This document shows, piece after piece, positions 9,822 through 19,500 of a stretch of DNA of 64,000 nucleotides. The first letter of the stretch is position 1; every line of letters begins with the position of its first letter. A model generated the notes under the pieces. The model did not search any database, was not told the DNA's origin, and was given only the letters and a program-made list of their open reading frames with translations. The DNA is from an uncultured Gemmatimonadales bacterium (GTDB lineage Bacteria; Gemmatimonadota; Gemmatimonadetes; JACCXV01; JAHWKZ01). Location of the stretch: positions 74,033 through 138,032 of the forward strand of contig CAMYLR010000019.1 in NCBI GenBank assembly GCA_947259315.1. Reading direction: 5' to 3'. The position numbers and the translations under genes were made by a program.

Positions 9822-10943
9822 CTATCGCCCGTTGCCCACAGCGGGCGCGTACTCGCCGATCAGGCGCCTGAGCTCATCCGGTTCTTCGCTCCGGCTCAAA
9901 GCCTCTTCCATCGTCACCGAACCCTGTCGGTAGAGTCCGAACAGCGCGTGATTCATGGTCTGCATGCCGTGTTTCGACCCAGCCTGCATCGCCGAGTAGA
10001 TCTGATGGGTCTTATCCTCACGGATCATCGCGCGAATGGCGTTCGTCACCACCAGCACCTCGGCGGCCATGATTAATCCGCCACCGACCTTGGGCAGCAA
10101 CTGCTGTGTTACAACCCCCTCGAGCACGGCAGCGAGCTGAGTTCGGATCTGTGGTTGTTGGGTAGGCGCGAAGACATCGATCATGCGATCGACCGACTCG
10201 GCTGCTGAGTTGCTGTGCAAGGTGGCAAACACAAGATGCCCCGTCTCGGCCATTGTGATCGCGGCGGCGATCGTCTCCGGATCCCGCATCTCACCAATCA
10301 AGACGACATCTGGATCTTGCCGCAACGCGTACTTCAGCGCCGCGGTGAACGAGTTGGTATCCGTTCCGACCTCGCGCTGATTTACCATACTCAGTTGATG
10401 ATTGTGCACGAACTCGATCGGGTCCTCGATCGTCAAGATGTGGACCCTGCGTTCGCGATTGATTTTGTCGATCAGCGCGGCAAGTGTCGTCGATTTGCCT
10501 GATCCGGTCGCTCCGGTGACGAGTACCATCCCATTTGGTCGGCCGGCAAAATCAGACACGTGAAAGGGGAGCCCGAGCGATTCGAAGCTCGGGATCCCGA
10601 ACGGGATCGTGCGAATCGCCACGGCCGTTGCGCCGCGCTGGCGGTACACGTTGGCCCGAAACCGCGCCAGGCCTGCGATCCCGAACGAAAAATCGAACTC
10701 CGAGGCCATATCAAACTGTTCTCTTAGCTGGTCGGTTAGCAGCGCGTCTGTTGCGGCAACCGTATCCATCGGCCCTAGCACCGAGCGCCACACAGCGCTG
10801 TCTTGCAGCACACCTTGGATGCGCAGCTTTGGTGGCTGACCAACCGTTAGGTGGAGGTCTGACCCGCCCAGCTGAACCAGCTCTTCGAGCAGGGCTCGGA
10901 CATCGAGCGTGGCACTTTCATCACTGCGCTCTTGGAAATTCAT
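9822..10943 (-). CDS. pilT: Pilus retraction ATPase PilT
   Basis: 373 residues. The ATG at 10943 overlaps the pilB stop as TGATG. Present are Walker A GATGSGKSTTLAAL, the Asp-box VHILTIEDPIEFVH, Walker B VVLIGEMRDPET and the His-box ETGHLVFATLHSNSA. The C-terminal PilT signature is AIRAMIREDKTHQIYSAMQ followed by GMQTMNHAL, which separates PilT from the extension ATPase. The hexameric enzyme disassembles the pilus fibre and powers twitching or DNA uptake. It is sandwiched between pilB and pilC in one transcription unit. No pilin gene is in the window. Confidence 0.96.
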   Translation of the reverse strand: MNFQERSDESATLDVRALLEELVQLGGSDLHLTVGQPPKLRIQGVLQDSAVWRSVLGPMDTVAATDALLTDQLREQFDMASEFDFSFGIAGLARFRANVYRQRGATAVAIRTIPFGIPSFESLGLPFHVSDFAGRPNGMVLVTGATGSGKSTTLAALIDKINRERRVHILTIEDPIEFVHNHQLSMVNQREVGTDTNSFTAALKYALRQDPDVVLIGEMRDPETIAAAITMAETGHLVFATLHSNSAAESVDRMIDVFAPTQQPQIRTQLAAVLEGVVTQQLLPKVGGGLIMAAEVLVVTNAIRAMIREDKTHQIYSAMQAGSKHGMQTMNHALFGLYRQGSVTMEEALSRSEEPDELRRLIGEYAPAVGNGR

Positions 10944-12736
10944 CAGACGAGCGCCGTTTCTCGAAGAACTTCGTCGAGCGTTGTCATCCCCTGCATCATC
11001 TTCGCTAGACCGTCTTCGCGCAGCGTGACCAGGCCGTTCTTGAGAGCGTGAGCCCGGATCTCGTCAGTGGTGGCGTGATTGGTGATCAGCTGCCGGAGTG
11101 GACCGGTTATTCGCATGACCTCATACAAACCGATCCGGCCGCGATAGCCGGTATCGTCGCATTCGTCGCAACCCGCCCCTTCGTAATAGACGGCATCGAG
11201 TCCTGGGCCCTCGATTCCAGCATCCTCGAGCGCTTCGCGGGCGTACTGATGCGGCTTCTTGCAAGCCAGACAGATCTTGCGCACGAGTCTCTGAGCGACG
11301 ATGCAGCGCATCGCGGTGGCCACCAAGAATGGTTGCATGCCCATATCGACCAGACGGTTGACGGTCGAAGGAGCGTCGTTGGTATGAATCGTAGACAGCA
11401 CGAGGTGACCCGTCAGTGCGGCTTTGATGGCTATCGATGCGGTCTCGAGGTCCCGGACCTCGCCAACCATGATGATGTTCGGGTCTTGTCGTAGAAACGC
11501 TCGCAGCGATTGCGCGAAATCGAGGCCTATCTCTTCTCGAATCTGGACCTGGTTAATTCCCTTGAGGTTGTATTCAACCGGGTCCTCTGCCGTCATGATG
11601 TTGACCCCCGGTTGATTGAGACGCGTCAGTGCCGAGTACAAGGTGGTTGTCTTTCCCGAGCCCGTCGGGCCGGTAACCAGGATGATCCCAAAGGGGGCCT
11701 CGATCGAATCGAGAAAATCGTGCAGCGCCTCTACCGGGAACCCGAGCCGCTCGAGATCGAGCGTGAGATTCCCCTTATCGAGGATCCGCATCACGATCTT
11801 CTCGCCAAACAACGTGGGCAGCGTAGATACGCGAAAGTCGATGACTCGTTTCGCCATCCTGAGCTTGATTCGACCATCTTGAGGCACGCGCCGTTCGGCG
11901 ATGTTCAAGTCAGCGAGGATCTTGATGCGGGATATCAAAGCCGCTTTCATGCGCGGCGGCGGGGAGATCATTTGGCGCAACACCCCGTCGATGCGGTACC
12001 GAATCCGTAGTTCGTCCTCATACGGTTCGACATGGATGTCCGATGCCCCGCGCTGAACAGCGTCCGCGAGCAACGAATTGATGAACTTGACAACCGGCGC
12101 GGCCTCGACTTGCGCCGCCAGTACGCCGAGGTCTTCGTCCTCCGGTGTCTCTTCGATGACCTCGAGCTCGAACTCGCCGAGATCCTCGAGCAACCTGCGA
12201 TAGGAGCCCTCGCCTTCCTCGTCGTAGTGAGTATCGATCGCCTCGAGAATCGAGTACTCATCGGCGACTCTCGGCTCGATGTCGTAGCCGGTGAGGAACT
12301 TGAGATCATCGATCGCCGTCCACTCCCTAGGATCGGTCATGGCGAGCACGATCATGCTGCCGTCGCGGCTTACGGGGAACACCTCGTACTTTCGAGCGAT
12401 TTCCGGCGGGATCAACTTGAGCGCGGATGGATCGATCTCGACGTCAGCGAGGTCGATACCATCGATGCCAAACTGGCGCTCGAGAAGTGTGGTAATCGTT
12501 TGTGGCTCGACGTAGCCAAGCTCGATCAGATTGTAACCGAGTCGGTGACCACTCGTTTTCTGCCTGGCGTGGGCCTTGGATATCTGCTCGGCAGTGACAA
12601 ACCCCCCGCGAAGCAACATCCCGGGGATCGTCTCACCGCTCTGCAGACGAGCTTCTACGTCCGGTGATCTCTCCTCATCCGTGGTTCCCGAGTCGGGGTC
12701 GGACGCCTTGTTGGCTCGAGCCGAGGCACGCATCAT
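10943..12736 (-). CDS. pilB: Pilus extension ATPase PilB
   Basis: 597 residues. The ATG at 12736 overlaps the upstream stop and is preceded by AAGGGA. The N-terminal MshEN-type region (about 50-160) has repeats such as GYNLIELGYV. The motor domain has Walker A TGPTGSGKTTTLYSAL near residue 355, Walker B NIIMVGEVRDLETA and the His-box TGHLVLSTIHTNDAPS. A four-Cys zinc site is seen as CLACKK and CDECDDTGYRGR near residues 495-555, typical of PilB/GspE and absent in PilT. It should drive pilin polymerisation through PilC. With pilT immediately after it, assignment to a type IV pilus rather than to type II secretion is strong. Confidence 0.96.
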   Translation of the reverse strand: MMRASARANKASDPDSGTTDEERSPDVEARLQSGETIPGMLLRGGFVTAEQISKAHARQKTSGHRLGYNLIELGYVEPQTITTLLERQFGIDGIDLADVEIDPSALKLIPPEIARKYEVFPVSRDGSMIVLAMTDPREWTAIDDLKFLTGYDIEPRVADEYSILEAIDTHYDEEGEGSYRRLLEDLGEFELEVIEETPEDEDLGVLAAQVEAAPVVKFINSLLADAVQRGASDIHVEPYEDELRIRYRIDGVLRQMISPPPRMKAALISRIKILADLNIAERRVPQDGRIKLRMAKRVIDFRVSTLPTLFGEKIVMRILDKGNLTLDLERLGFPVEALHDFLDSIEAPFGIILVTGPTGSGKTTTLYSALTRLNQPGVNIMTAEDPVEYNLKGINQVQIREEIGLDFAQSLRAFLRQDPNIIMVGEVRDLETASIAIKAALTGHLVLSTIHTNDAPSTVNRLVDMGMQPFLVATAMRCIVAQRLVRKICLACKKPHQYAREALEDAGIEGPGLDAVYYEGAGCDECDDTGYRGRIGLYEVMRITGPLRQLITNHATTDEIRAHALKNGLVTLREDGLAKMMQGMTTLDEVLRETALV

Positions 12737-13455
12737 CGTTTCCCTTCGGGGTCGGAGGCCCTCGCTCGAGACGAGATGGCCAACCGGGTGGCGCGTTGCA
12801 GGATGCCCAGCTTTGCTGGCCCAATCCCTTGGATAGCAAGGACTTCGCCCCAGTTGCGAAAGCCCCGCTGCCGTATCCGTTCGCGTACTATTGACTTAGC
12901 AAGTTTCGGACCGATCCCAGGCAACGCCTCCAGGAATGCACCGTCGACCCGGTTCAAATCGGGCTGAAGCTGGCGATCAGCGGCCCCCGGCGTGACGCCC
13001 TCCATGGGCCATTCCAGGTACGGTTGCAGCCGATCCAGCGTCTTCGGCCCGATACCCGGCACCGCCAGCAAGTCGTCTGCGTCGTCAAACCGACCGTGGC
13101 GAGTCCGGTGTTCCAAAATCGCCGCCGCCGTCTTCGGCCCGATGCCCGGTAGCCGGTCCCAAGCCACTTGATCGGCGAGGTTCGGGTTGATCAGCTCTGG
13201 CGGTGCGTCGGCCAGCTTGCGCTCGGCTCGCAGCTCGAGCGCCGCGGCGTAAAGCTGAGTCAGCCAATCGTCGGGTCCCAACCGAGCGGCTACCGCTTCG
13301 ATCGATGCCAACGGCGGATCGAGCTGCCGCTCGACGAATTCGACCAAAATCGAAGGCCACGCGGCCCACCCAGCCACCACACCAAGACCCCATGCCGACA
13401 CGATGAGGGTTAGCGCGCGCTGCTCGACAGCCGTCAAGCGGTGTTGAAATCGCAT
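12733..13455 (-). CDS. Membrane-anchored protein with two ComEA-type helix-hairpin-helix units
   Basis: 240 residues. One hydrophobic segment lies at about residues 12-35. A variable region follows, then two double-HhH units. The first has LPGIGPKTAAAIL and VPGIGPKTLDRL (about 102-150); the second has LPGIGPKLAKSIV and IQGIGPAKLGIL (about 178-225). ComEA is a single-pass protein whose HhH domain binds incoming double-stranded DNA on the periplasmic side; here that unit is duplicated. The gene heads the pilB-pilT-pilC run and overlaps pilB (ATGA/TGATG), so it is probably co-expressed with the pilus motors. This suggests DNA uptake. It is not a canonical ComEA, and a cytoplasmic repair role cannot be excluded. 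Confidence 0.85.
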   Translation of the reverse strand: MRFQHRLTAVEQRALTLIVSAWGLGVVAGWAAWPSILVEFVERQLDPPLASIEAVAARLGPDDWLTQLYAAALELRAERKLADAPPELINPNLADQVAWDRLPGIGPKTAAAILEHRTRHGRFDDADDLLAVPGIGPKTLDRLQPYLEWPMEGVTPGAADRQLQPDLNRVDGAFLEALPGIGPKLAKSIVRERIRQRGFRNWGEVLAIQGIGPAKLGILQRATRLAISSRARASDPEGKR

Positions 13456-13580
13456 CCGTGTGCAGGTGTCATATAATCGACGATTCGTTCCTCTTGGTGC
13501 TCTCCGTGTGTCAAGATTCGAGCCACGCGACGTCTGTTCGTGTTCGGGCCAGCAGCTGCGCGCTAACTACATTCCTGACG

Positions 13581-14303
13581 ATGAAGAGTGACGACACCCC
13601 GGTCGCTCAGCACAACAGCGATCGATCGTGGAGAGGTTTCTGGGAGTCGGCGAGCAGCTGCCGGTTGAACCACGCCGAGGCCGAGCACTTCATCGAGGCC
13701 CTGCAGCAGCATGTCGGTCTTGAGCCCACCTGGCGCGTGCTCGACTTCGGCTGTGGCTTCGGCTTCACAGCCGGCTTGATGGCCCCGAGGGTGGCATCGG
13801 TCTCCGTCTGGGACTCAGCCGCCAATATGCGTGCGCACGCCCGCGATCATCTCGCCCCGCATGGCAATGTGAGTTTTCTCGATCTCGGGACCGGAATCGC
13901 GCTACCCAACGGGGTGCGCTTCGATCTCATTGTCGTAAACAGCGTTGTCCAGTACATGTCCGCGGACGAGCTGGCTGGCTGGCTAACCGCGTGGCGCGAC
14001 GGATTGGCTCCGGAGGGCAGGCTCGTTCTGTCGGACTTGATCCCGCGCGGGTACGATGTCCGCCGCGACATTCCAGCGGTGCTGCTGTTCAGCTTGCGCC
14101 GTGGAACGCTGTTCCGCGCCTTGATCGAGGGCGTGAAGGAGTGGCGCCGCTATCGACAGGTGCACCGCTCCGTATCACTGTTGACGATCGCCTCGGAGGA
14201 GTTCGCCGAGCAGGCGAGGGGGCTCGGACTTGAGACCGAGGTTCTGCCCGCGAACCTGAGTCCGCATCCGGCTCGGGTGAGTCTCGTTTTGACCCCCGGT
14301 TAG
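13581..14303 (+). CDS. Class I SAM-dependent methyltransferase
   Basis: 240 residues from the ATG at 13581 (MKSDDTPVAQHN). An open extension back to 13458 covers the promoter region and is not protein-like. Motif I is VLDFGCGFGFTAGLM, about residues 52-66. A motif II/III-like IVVNSVVQYMSADELAGWL and a post-motif LVLSDLIPRGYD follow. These match the Methyltransf_11/25 type that act on small molecules or lipids. The substrate is not readable. A perfect TATAAT at 13472-13477 upstream could be its -10 box, though no well-spaced -35 was seen. Only 7 bp separate it from the NADH dehydrogenase gene, so the two are likely one operon. Confidence 0.87.
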   Translation: MKSDDTPVAQHNSDRSWRGFWESASSCRLNHAEAEHFIEALQQHVGLEPTWRVLDFGCGFGFTAGLMAPRVASVSVWDSAANMRAHARDHLAPHGNVSFLDLGTGIALPNGVRFDLIVVNSVVQYMSADELAGWLTAWRDGLAPEGRLVLSDLIPRGYDVRRDIPAVLLFSLRRGTLFRALIEGVKEWRRYRQVHRSVSLLTIASEEFAEQARGLGLETEVLPANLSPHPARVSLVLTPG

Positions 14304-14310
14304 CGCCGAC

Positions 14311-15576
14311 GTGGCCCGCCATCATGACCGGGCGAGACCCAAGGTAGTCATCGTTGGCGCCGGATTCGGCGGCCTTCAGTGTGCACTCCGCCTCGCCAGT
14401 AAACCCGTTGACGTCTTGCTGATCGATCGAAACAACTACCATCTCTTCACCCCGTTGCTGTATCAAGTCGCGAGCTCGCTTCTGAACCCTAGCGAGATCG
14501 CGATCCCCGTGCGGTCAGTCGTGAGCCGAGCACGAAACGTGCGCTTCCGACTGGGAAACGTGACCGGCGTTGACTTCAAAACCCGACGCCTACAGATCAC
14601 CGACGGAGCCGACATCGCCTACGATTATTTGGTGCTCGCCGTCGGGTGTGCCACCAATTACTTCAACCTTGACCCCCAACGGGATGGCCTTTCGGGGGTC
14701 AAGGACTTACCCGAGGCACTGGCGCTTCGCAATCGAGTGCTCGAACAATTCGAGATCGCTCTGACGGAACCGGACGAGGAGAAGCGGACTAAGCTGATGA
14801 GCTTTGTCATCGTCGGTGGAGGCCCAACCGGCGTCGAGTACGCAGGTGCGTTAGCCGAGCTCTTCCGTCGTGTGCTGGTTCACGATTTTCCCGATCTCGA
14901 CCTGACCCGAGCGCGGGTCGTTCTCATTGAAGGCCGAGATCGATTGCTGATCGATTTCCCGTCGCCTCTCGGGAACTATGCCCGCGAGCGGCTTCAAAAA
15001 CTAGGCGTCGAAGTTCGTCTCGGGTCACTCGTTCAGGGCTACGAAAACCGATTCGCACATCTCGACAATGGCGAGCGGATTCCGGCTGGTACTCTGATCT
15101 GGGCGGCGGGGGTTCAACCAACCGGTCTCACTCAGCATCTGACAGTGCCTCGTGCGACAGCCGGCCGCGTAGAGGTCGACGATTTTCTACGAGTCGCTGG
15201 CCAGGATCGCGTTTACGCGATCGGGGATATGGCAGCCGTGCGCGATGCGAGTGGGCTTCTTCCCATGATGGCCCCGCCTGCCATGCAAGCTGGGCGGCAT
15301 GCGGCGGACAACATCCTGCGCGACGTTCGCGACCAGCCCGCACAACGATTTCGATATCGAGACAAGGGGATCATGGCGACAATCGGGCGCAACGCGGGCG
15401 TAGCCCGTATCGGGCGGTTAAGGCTCAAGGGGTTTGTCGGGTGGGTCGCGTGGTTGCTAATCCACTTGTATTTCCTCATCGGGTTTCGGAATCGCGTGGC
15501 GGTGTTGCTTCAGTGGGGGTGGAACTACTTCAAGTACGATCGCCCGATCCGAATCATAACCCGCAGTGATAACTGA
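14311..15576 (+). CDS. ndh: Type II NADH:quinone oxidoreductase (NDH-2)
   Basis: 421 residues from a GTG at 14311. The FAD Rossmann motif VVIVGAGFGGLQCALRL is near the N-terminus, the NADH-binding Rossmann motif FVIVGGGPTGVEYAGALAEL is near residue 170, and the FAD motif VYAIGDMAAV is near residue 305. The C-terminus has the amphipathic/hydrophobic membrane-attachment segment (GWVAWLLIHLYFLIGFRNR) and ends in the family's NYFKYDRP-type tail. It transfers electrons from NADH to quinone without pumping protons, on the cytoplasmic face of the inner membrane. Length and motif order are fully typical. Confidence 0.95.
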   Translation: MARHHDRARPKVVIVGAGFGGLQCALRLASKPVDVLLIDRNNYHLFTPLLYQVASSLLNPSEIAIPVRSVVSRARNVRFRLGNVTGVDFKTRRLQITDGADIAYDYLVLAVGCATNYFNLDPQRDGLSGVKDLPEALALRNRVLEQFEIALTEPDEEKRTKLMSFVIVGGGPTGVEYAGALAELFRRVLVHDFPDLDLTRARVVLIEGRDRLLIDFPSPLGNYARERLQKLGVEVRLGSLVQGYENRFAHLDNGERIPAGTLIWAAGVQPTGLTQHLTVPRATAGRVEVDDFLRVAGQDRVYAIGDMAAVRDASGLLPMMAPPAMQAGRHAADNILRDVRDQPAQRFRYRDKGIMATIGRNAGVARIGRLRLKGFVGWVAWLLIHLYFLIGFRNRVAVLLQWGWNYFKYDRPIRIITRSDN

Positions 15577-15582
15577 TTACCG

Positions 15583-16533
15583 TTATTGACCGCCCTGGCG
15601 CCGGATCATCGTCAGCACCACGTCGCCAACGATTTCGAGTGTGGCCGAGGAGACTTTGTCGAGGGTGTCTTCGGGGGTATGCCAGAACGGGTAGTCGAAG
15701 TCGATGATGTTGATCGTGCGGATCCCGGCCTCGTTGAGCGGCACGTGATCATCGGTGATCGGCTGTCCCGGGGGACTCGCAGGGAAGACTGCCGCGTACC
15801 CCAGCTCGTGTGCAAGATCCCACACTCGGTCCACGACCTCGGGTGCAAACTGCAAGCTGAAACCCTCCTTCGGGAACCTCGGGTCCTGGTCACCGACGAG
15901 GTCGAGCAAGATCCCGTAGAGTGGCCGATACGTATCGCCGCGAATCTCGGCGAAGTGTCTTGCGCCTAAAAACATATCGGGCGTAAAGGTGGCCAGCGTG
16001 ACGGGATCGTGACCCCAATCCTCTCCGTCCGTCAACAACAAGTCGACACCGATCTCGGGTGGCCTTTCCGCCAACGCATCGGCGATCGCGAGAACGATCG
16101 CCACTCCCGACGCTCCATCGTTGGCACCCGGTATCGGATTGTCACGGTCGGCGGGATCTGCCGCCCTCTCGGCCACTGGTCGAGTATCCCAATGGGCAAG
16201 GACCAATACGCGCGACGTCGCTTCGGGCTTGAAGCTCGCCCAGACGTTCGTGAGCGACAGCGTTTCGCCCTCCTGCGTTACGTGCGTGAACCCCATCTGC
16301 TCGGTGACATCTGCACGTGCTTCCAGAAACGTCGTCATCCAAGCCAGTGCTTCGGTGTGAGCAGTGGTGCCCGGAACCCGCGGTCCGAATGCTACCTGAC
16401 GCTGAACGAGCGTGTCCGCGAGCTGGCGGTCGAACTCCATCGTGCGACCCGACGGCGTGGGCCCCCCGTCACAGCTTCCCACTACCAGCACTAGGACAAG
16501 CACACGCAGGAGCCCAACGAGCCGGTTCAACAT
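15583..16533 (-). CDS. M28-type lipoprotein, glutaminyl-peptide cyclotransferase-like
   Basis: 316 residues from the ATG at 16533, which gives a lipoprotein signal peptide ending VVGSC. A longer frame starts at 16575 with a GGTGGGAG almost touching the ATG, so that start remains possible. The motifs are LAHWDTRPVAE, IPGANDGASGVAIVL and LLTDGEDWG, then a late DDHVPLNEAG and FDYPFWHTPEDTLDKVS. This HWDTRP / GANDGASG / DGEDxG pattern belongs to the bacterial M28 subfamily related to glutaminyl cyclases, rather than to the aminopeptidases with an EE pair. It may form N-terminal pyroglutamate or act as a peptidase in the periplasm. It lies just downstream of sprA on the same strand. Confidence 0.87.
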   Translation of the reverse strand: MLNRLVGLLRVLVLVLVVGSCDGGPTPSGRTMEFDRQLADTLVQRQVAFGPRVPGTTAHTEALAWMTTFLEARADVTEQMGFTHVTQEGETLSLTNVWASFKPEATSRVLVLAHWDTRPVAERAADPADRDNPIPGANDGASGVAIVLAIADALAERPPEIGVDLLLTDGEDWGHDPVTLATFTPDMFLGARHFAEIRGDTYRPLYGILLDLVGDQDPRFPKEGFSLQFAPEVVDRVWDLAHELGYAAVFPASPPGQPITDDHVPLNEAGIRTINIIDFDYPFWHTPEDTLDKVSSATLEIVGDVVLTMIRRQGGQ

Positions 16534-16583
16534 GACAGCGTTGCTTGACAATCGCGGTACAATAAGATCAGTCATTCTCCCAC

Positions 16584-19500
16584 CTAGAAAAGAAAATCGA
16601 GAAATGCCTCCATTCCCACCGTTGTATTCCGTAGATCTCGTTTTCGATCATCTCGCGACAGGTAGCTGACCGCAAACCCCGATACCACCCGTCCAAACTC
16701 ATACGCCACCGAAGGGCGAATCTCCGTCGTCAGTGTTTCGACGTTCAAGACTGGTTCTTCTTCGCCCGCCAGCACGGTTGAGTCCTCTCGGAAACGTCGG
16801 TTGAACGACACCGATGTCAACAACGGCTGTCTCAGCTTCGCCTTCCACAGTGTCGGAAATGGAATGTACAACGTAGTACCAGGACGGATGTTGTAGTTGA
16901 AATTGACCGAGAAATCAGTGGACAATTTCTCCCGACGATTGTCCACCTCTTCACCCCTGATCGCTGCAGTGATCGTCTCACTGTGCGAAGCGCGAAAATC
17001 GGTCGACATCCCATTGACCCACGTGAGTCGAACCGCAACCACCGGATCCCACAATCGACGATCGACGTCACCCAGCAGTTGATCATTCGAGGTGTCGCTA
17101 GTCGTTCGACGCTCGAAGCTGGACGAAATCGTTGCGCCCGCGATCGTCCTACGTACCGGGCCCGGTAACCAGAGATCGGTCCATCTGACGCTAACATCGG
17201 GCCAAGTGCGCACCGATTGCTCGTTCACGCCTTGTAGATATCGACTGACATTGTCCGTCTCTCGATAAGCTCCTCGAATTTGAAGGGTCCGTACCGGCTG
17301 GAGCGTAGTAGAGAGACCCCAGTCATCGCTCTCTGTGAAACTCTGAGGTTCCTCGGCGCTTTCGTTGTCAAGGCTCCCGAAGCCCCACCCGAAGCCAAAA
17401 CTGGGGTCATCCTCCTCCTGCACGTACAACACGCTCTCGCGCTGGCGACGATCAAAGCGGATCGGTCCCAAGAATCGGCTCCACCAAGCGGTCCGAGAGG
17501 GGGCAGGTGTAGCGCTCCCTTCCCCGGACGACCCCAACGCCTGAATGAGTCCAACGACTTGGAACTGTATCGAAAGAGACCTGTTTCTCGTCGCCGCGAA
17601 GTCGCGAAGATCAAGACTGTCGAGGCTTCGACTGGCGGCACGAGTGTGATTCCTGTTCGACGTCGTTCGGTAGCTGTAGCGAGGCGTGAGCCAACTCGCG
17701 ATCGGAATCGTCCAGTCAAAGTCGAACGACTGGCCGCGCAGTGCTTCCACCCCCAGCGTCTCTCTCGAGATTACCGTTTCCGGGAACACGAGATCACGCG
17801 TTGTGTCCCATCTGAGACTGGTCCGCATAGATGAAAACAGCTGGAAGTCTATCTGGGCGTTGCCGGTCACGTTCTGCGTCGTATCGGCGGTGAAATCAGT
17901 CCCACTCGCCAGGAACTTGTTACTGTTGCGTTCCTCGAACAGGGTCCTGGTGCTGAGCGCGACAGTGGCCGGGACGAGGTTCAGATCGGCTGCGGCCAAC
18001 TTTTGAAGCGCTTCGCTGCCCTTGATCGCTTTGGGGAATGGCAGTTTCGCTATCCAGCCCAAGCCGAGCGGAAGTCCCCGTTTCCTGAACCCGCTCCGAT
18101 ACGCAACCAGGGTTTCCCACCGTTTGCGGTCCGTGTCGAGATCCACAGATTTCGAATCTTCTCCTCGGAAAGTCAGGCGAGCCTCTAACTTGTCCAGTGT
18201 CGCAGCAACAATCGGATTTGAAGATCGTCTCGTTCGGAAGGCACGCAGTGAAACGATATCGCGGGTACTCGTTCGCTCCAGCGAGTCTTCCTGCGCGCTG
18301 GTGGTAACGAGGATATCAGACCCCACCGCGTACAGCGGGATGTCCTTTGTTCCGAAGTGATCGTACGCGAGGGGCAAAGCGATGCCCCATGACTCCGGAA
18401 ACATCTTCTCAAGATCTAATGTCATACTCAGATCAAAGTCGCCGCTATCGAAGTTATTGCGAACCGCGTTTAGATTGCGATATCGACCATCGCGGGTCTC
18501 AAACGTCAGGTTGACGCGCCCGAGATCGGCAAACACCGCCCGGGCGCTGATGAAACCGGCCCCGCCCCCCTCTCTGAGCGGTGCCGTTAGCCGCCACTCG
18601 TCGATCCAGAATGAACCGGTGACGGGAGACCCGGTCGTGTTTTCGACTCCGATCGTGAGTTGGCTCACTTCGGTGATCGTCGGGGCTGGCGTTGTCGATG
18701 ATGCGATGCGGACACGGTAGCGGCCGTCATCTGATACGGCGCTTCCGGTATCCGCTCCCACCGTGGCAAGGCTGTCGAGCAAGGTTCGCTTCAGCTCGGT
18801 AAAGATATCAAAGTCGATGATATGTTCTTCCCAATCGAGATCACGCAGAGGGGCGGTGTACTCGTAGGCATTCAGCGTGTCGATCCCAAACGCAACGAAA
18901 AAATTCGGCTGTTGCCCAGTATCGACATCACGACCCTGAACCCAAAGCCGCATTTCCTCGTAATCGATGTAGGACTCTCGATCGAATAACGGCCGGAAGA
19001 TCGTTCCACGTGCGCCCATCGGAAGTCCGCGGTACCCGAACTCGAGCGACTGCTCGCGGACAATCGTGTTGACCCCAGCGATCTCATCAGCCCTGTCTTG
19101 CTGCGCGATTACTCCCGGAGGACTCCGATACTCGGGGTTCTCGACATCGTTGATCGCGGTGATTTGAAGGCTGTCACTATCCTGGCCAGCGATCGGAAAA
19201 CCATCGGCGTCGACAATGCCGCGCTGCAGAAACGTCGACCCAACGATCTCGAGGTTGACGATCTCAAACTCGGTTGGACTCTCGACACCGGTAAACGTCA
19301 GCCTGATGGCGCGCACATTGCGCAAGTCCGGAGACCCGATCGACTGATCGGGAGACACGAGCGGCAGCCGAATGCGACGGAACCCAGTCGCAGGGTTTCG
19401 GCTACCTGGCACCTCGAACCGATCCCCGGACAGGTCGAACTCCCAACGGATGATGTCTTCCTGCCGGTCGAGAAGACCGTTCAGGTTGTTGTCCTCGGTA

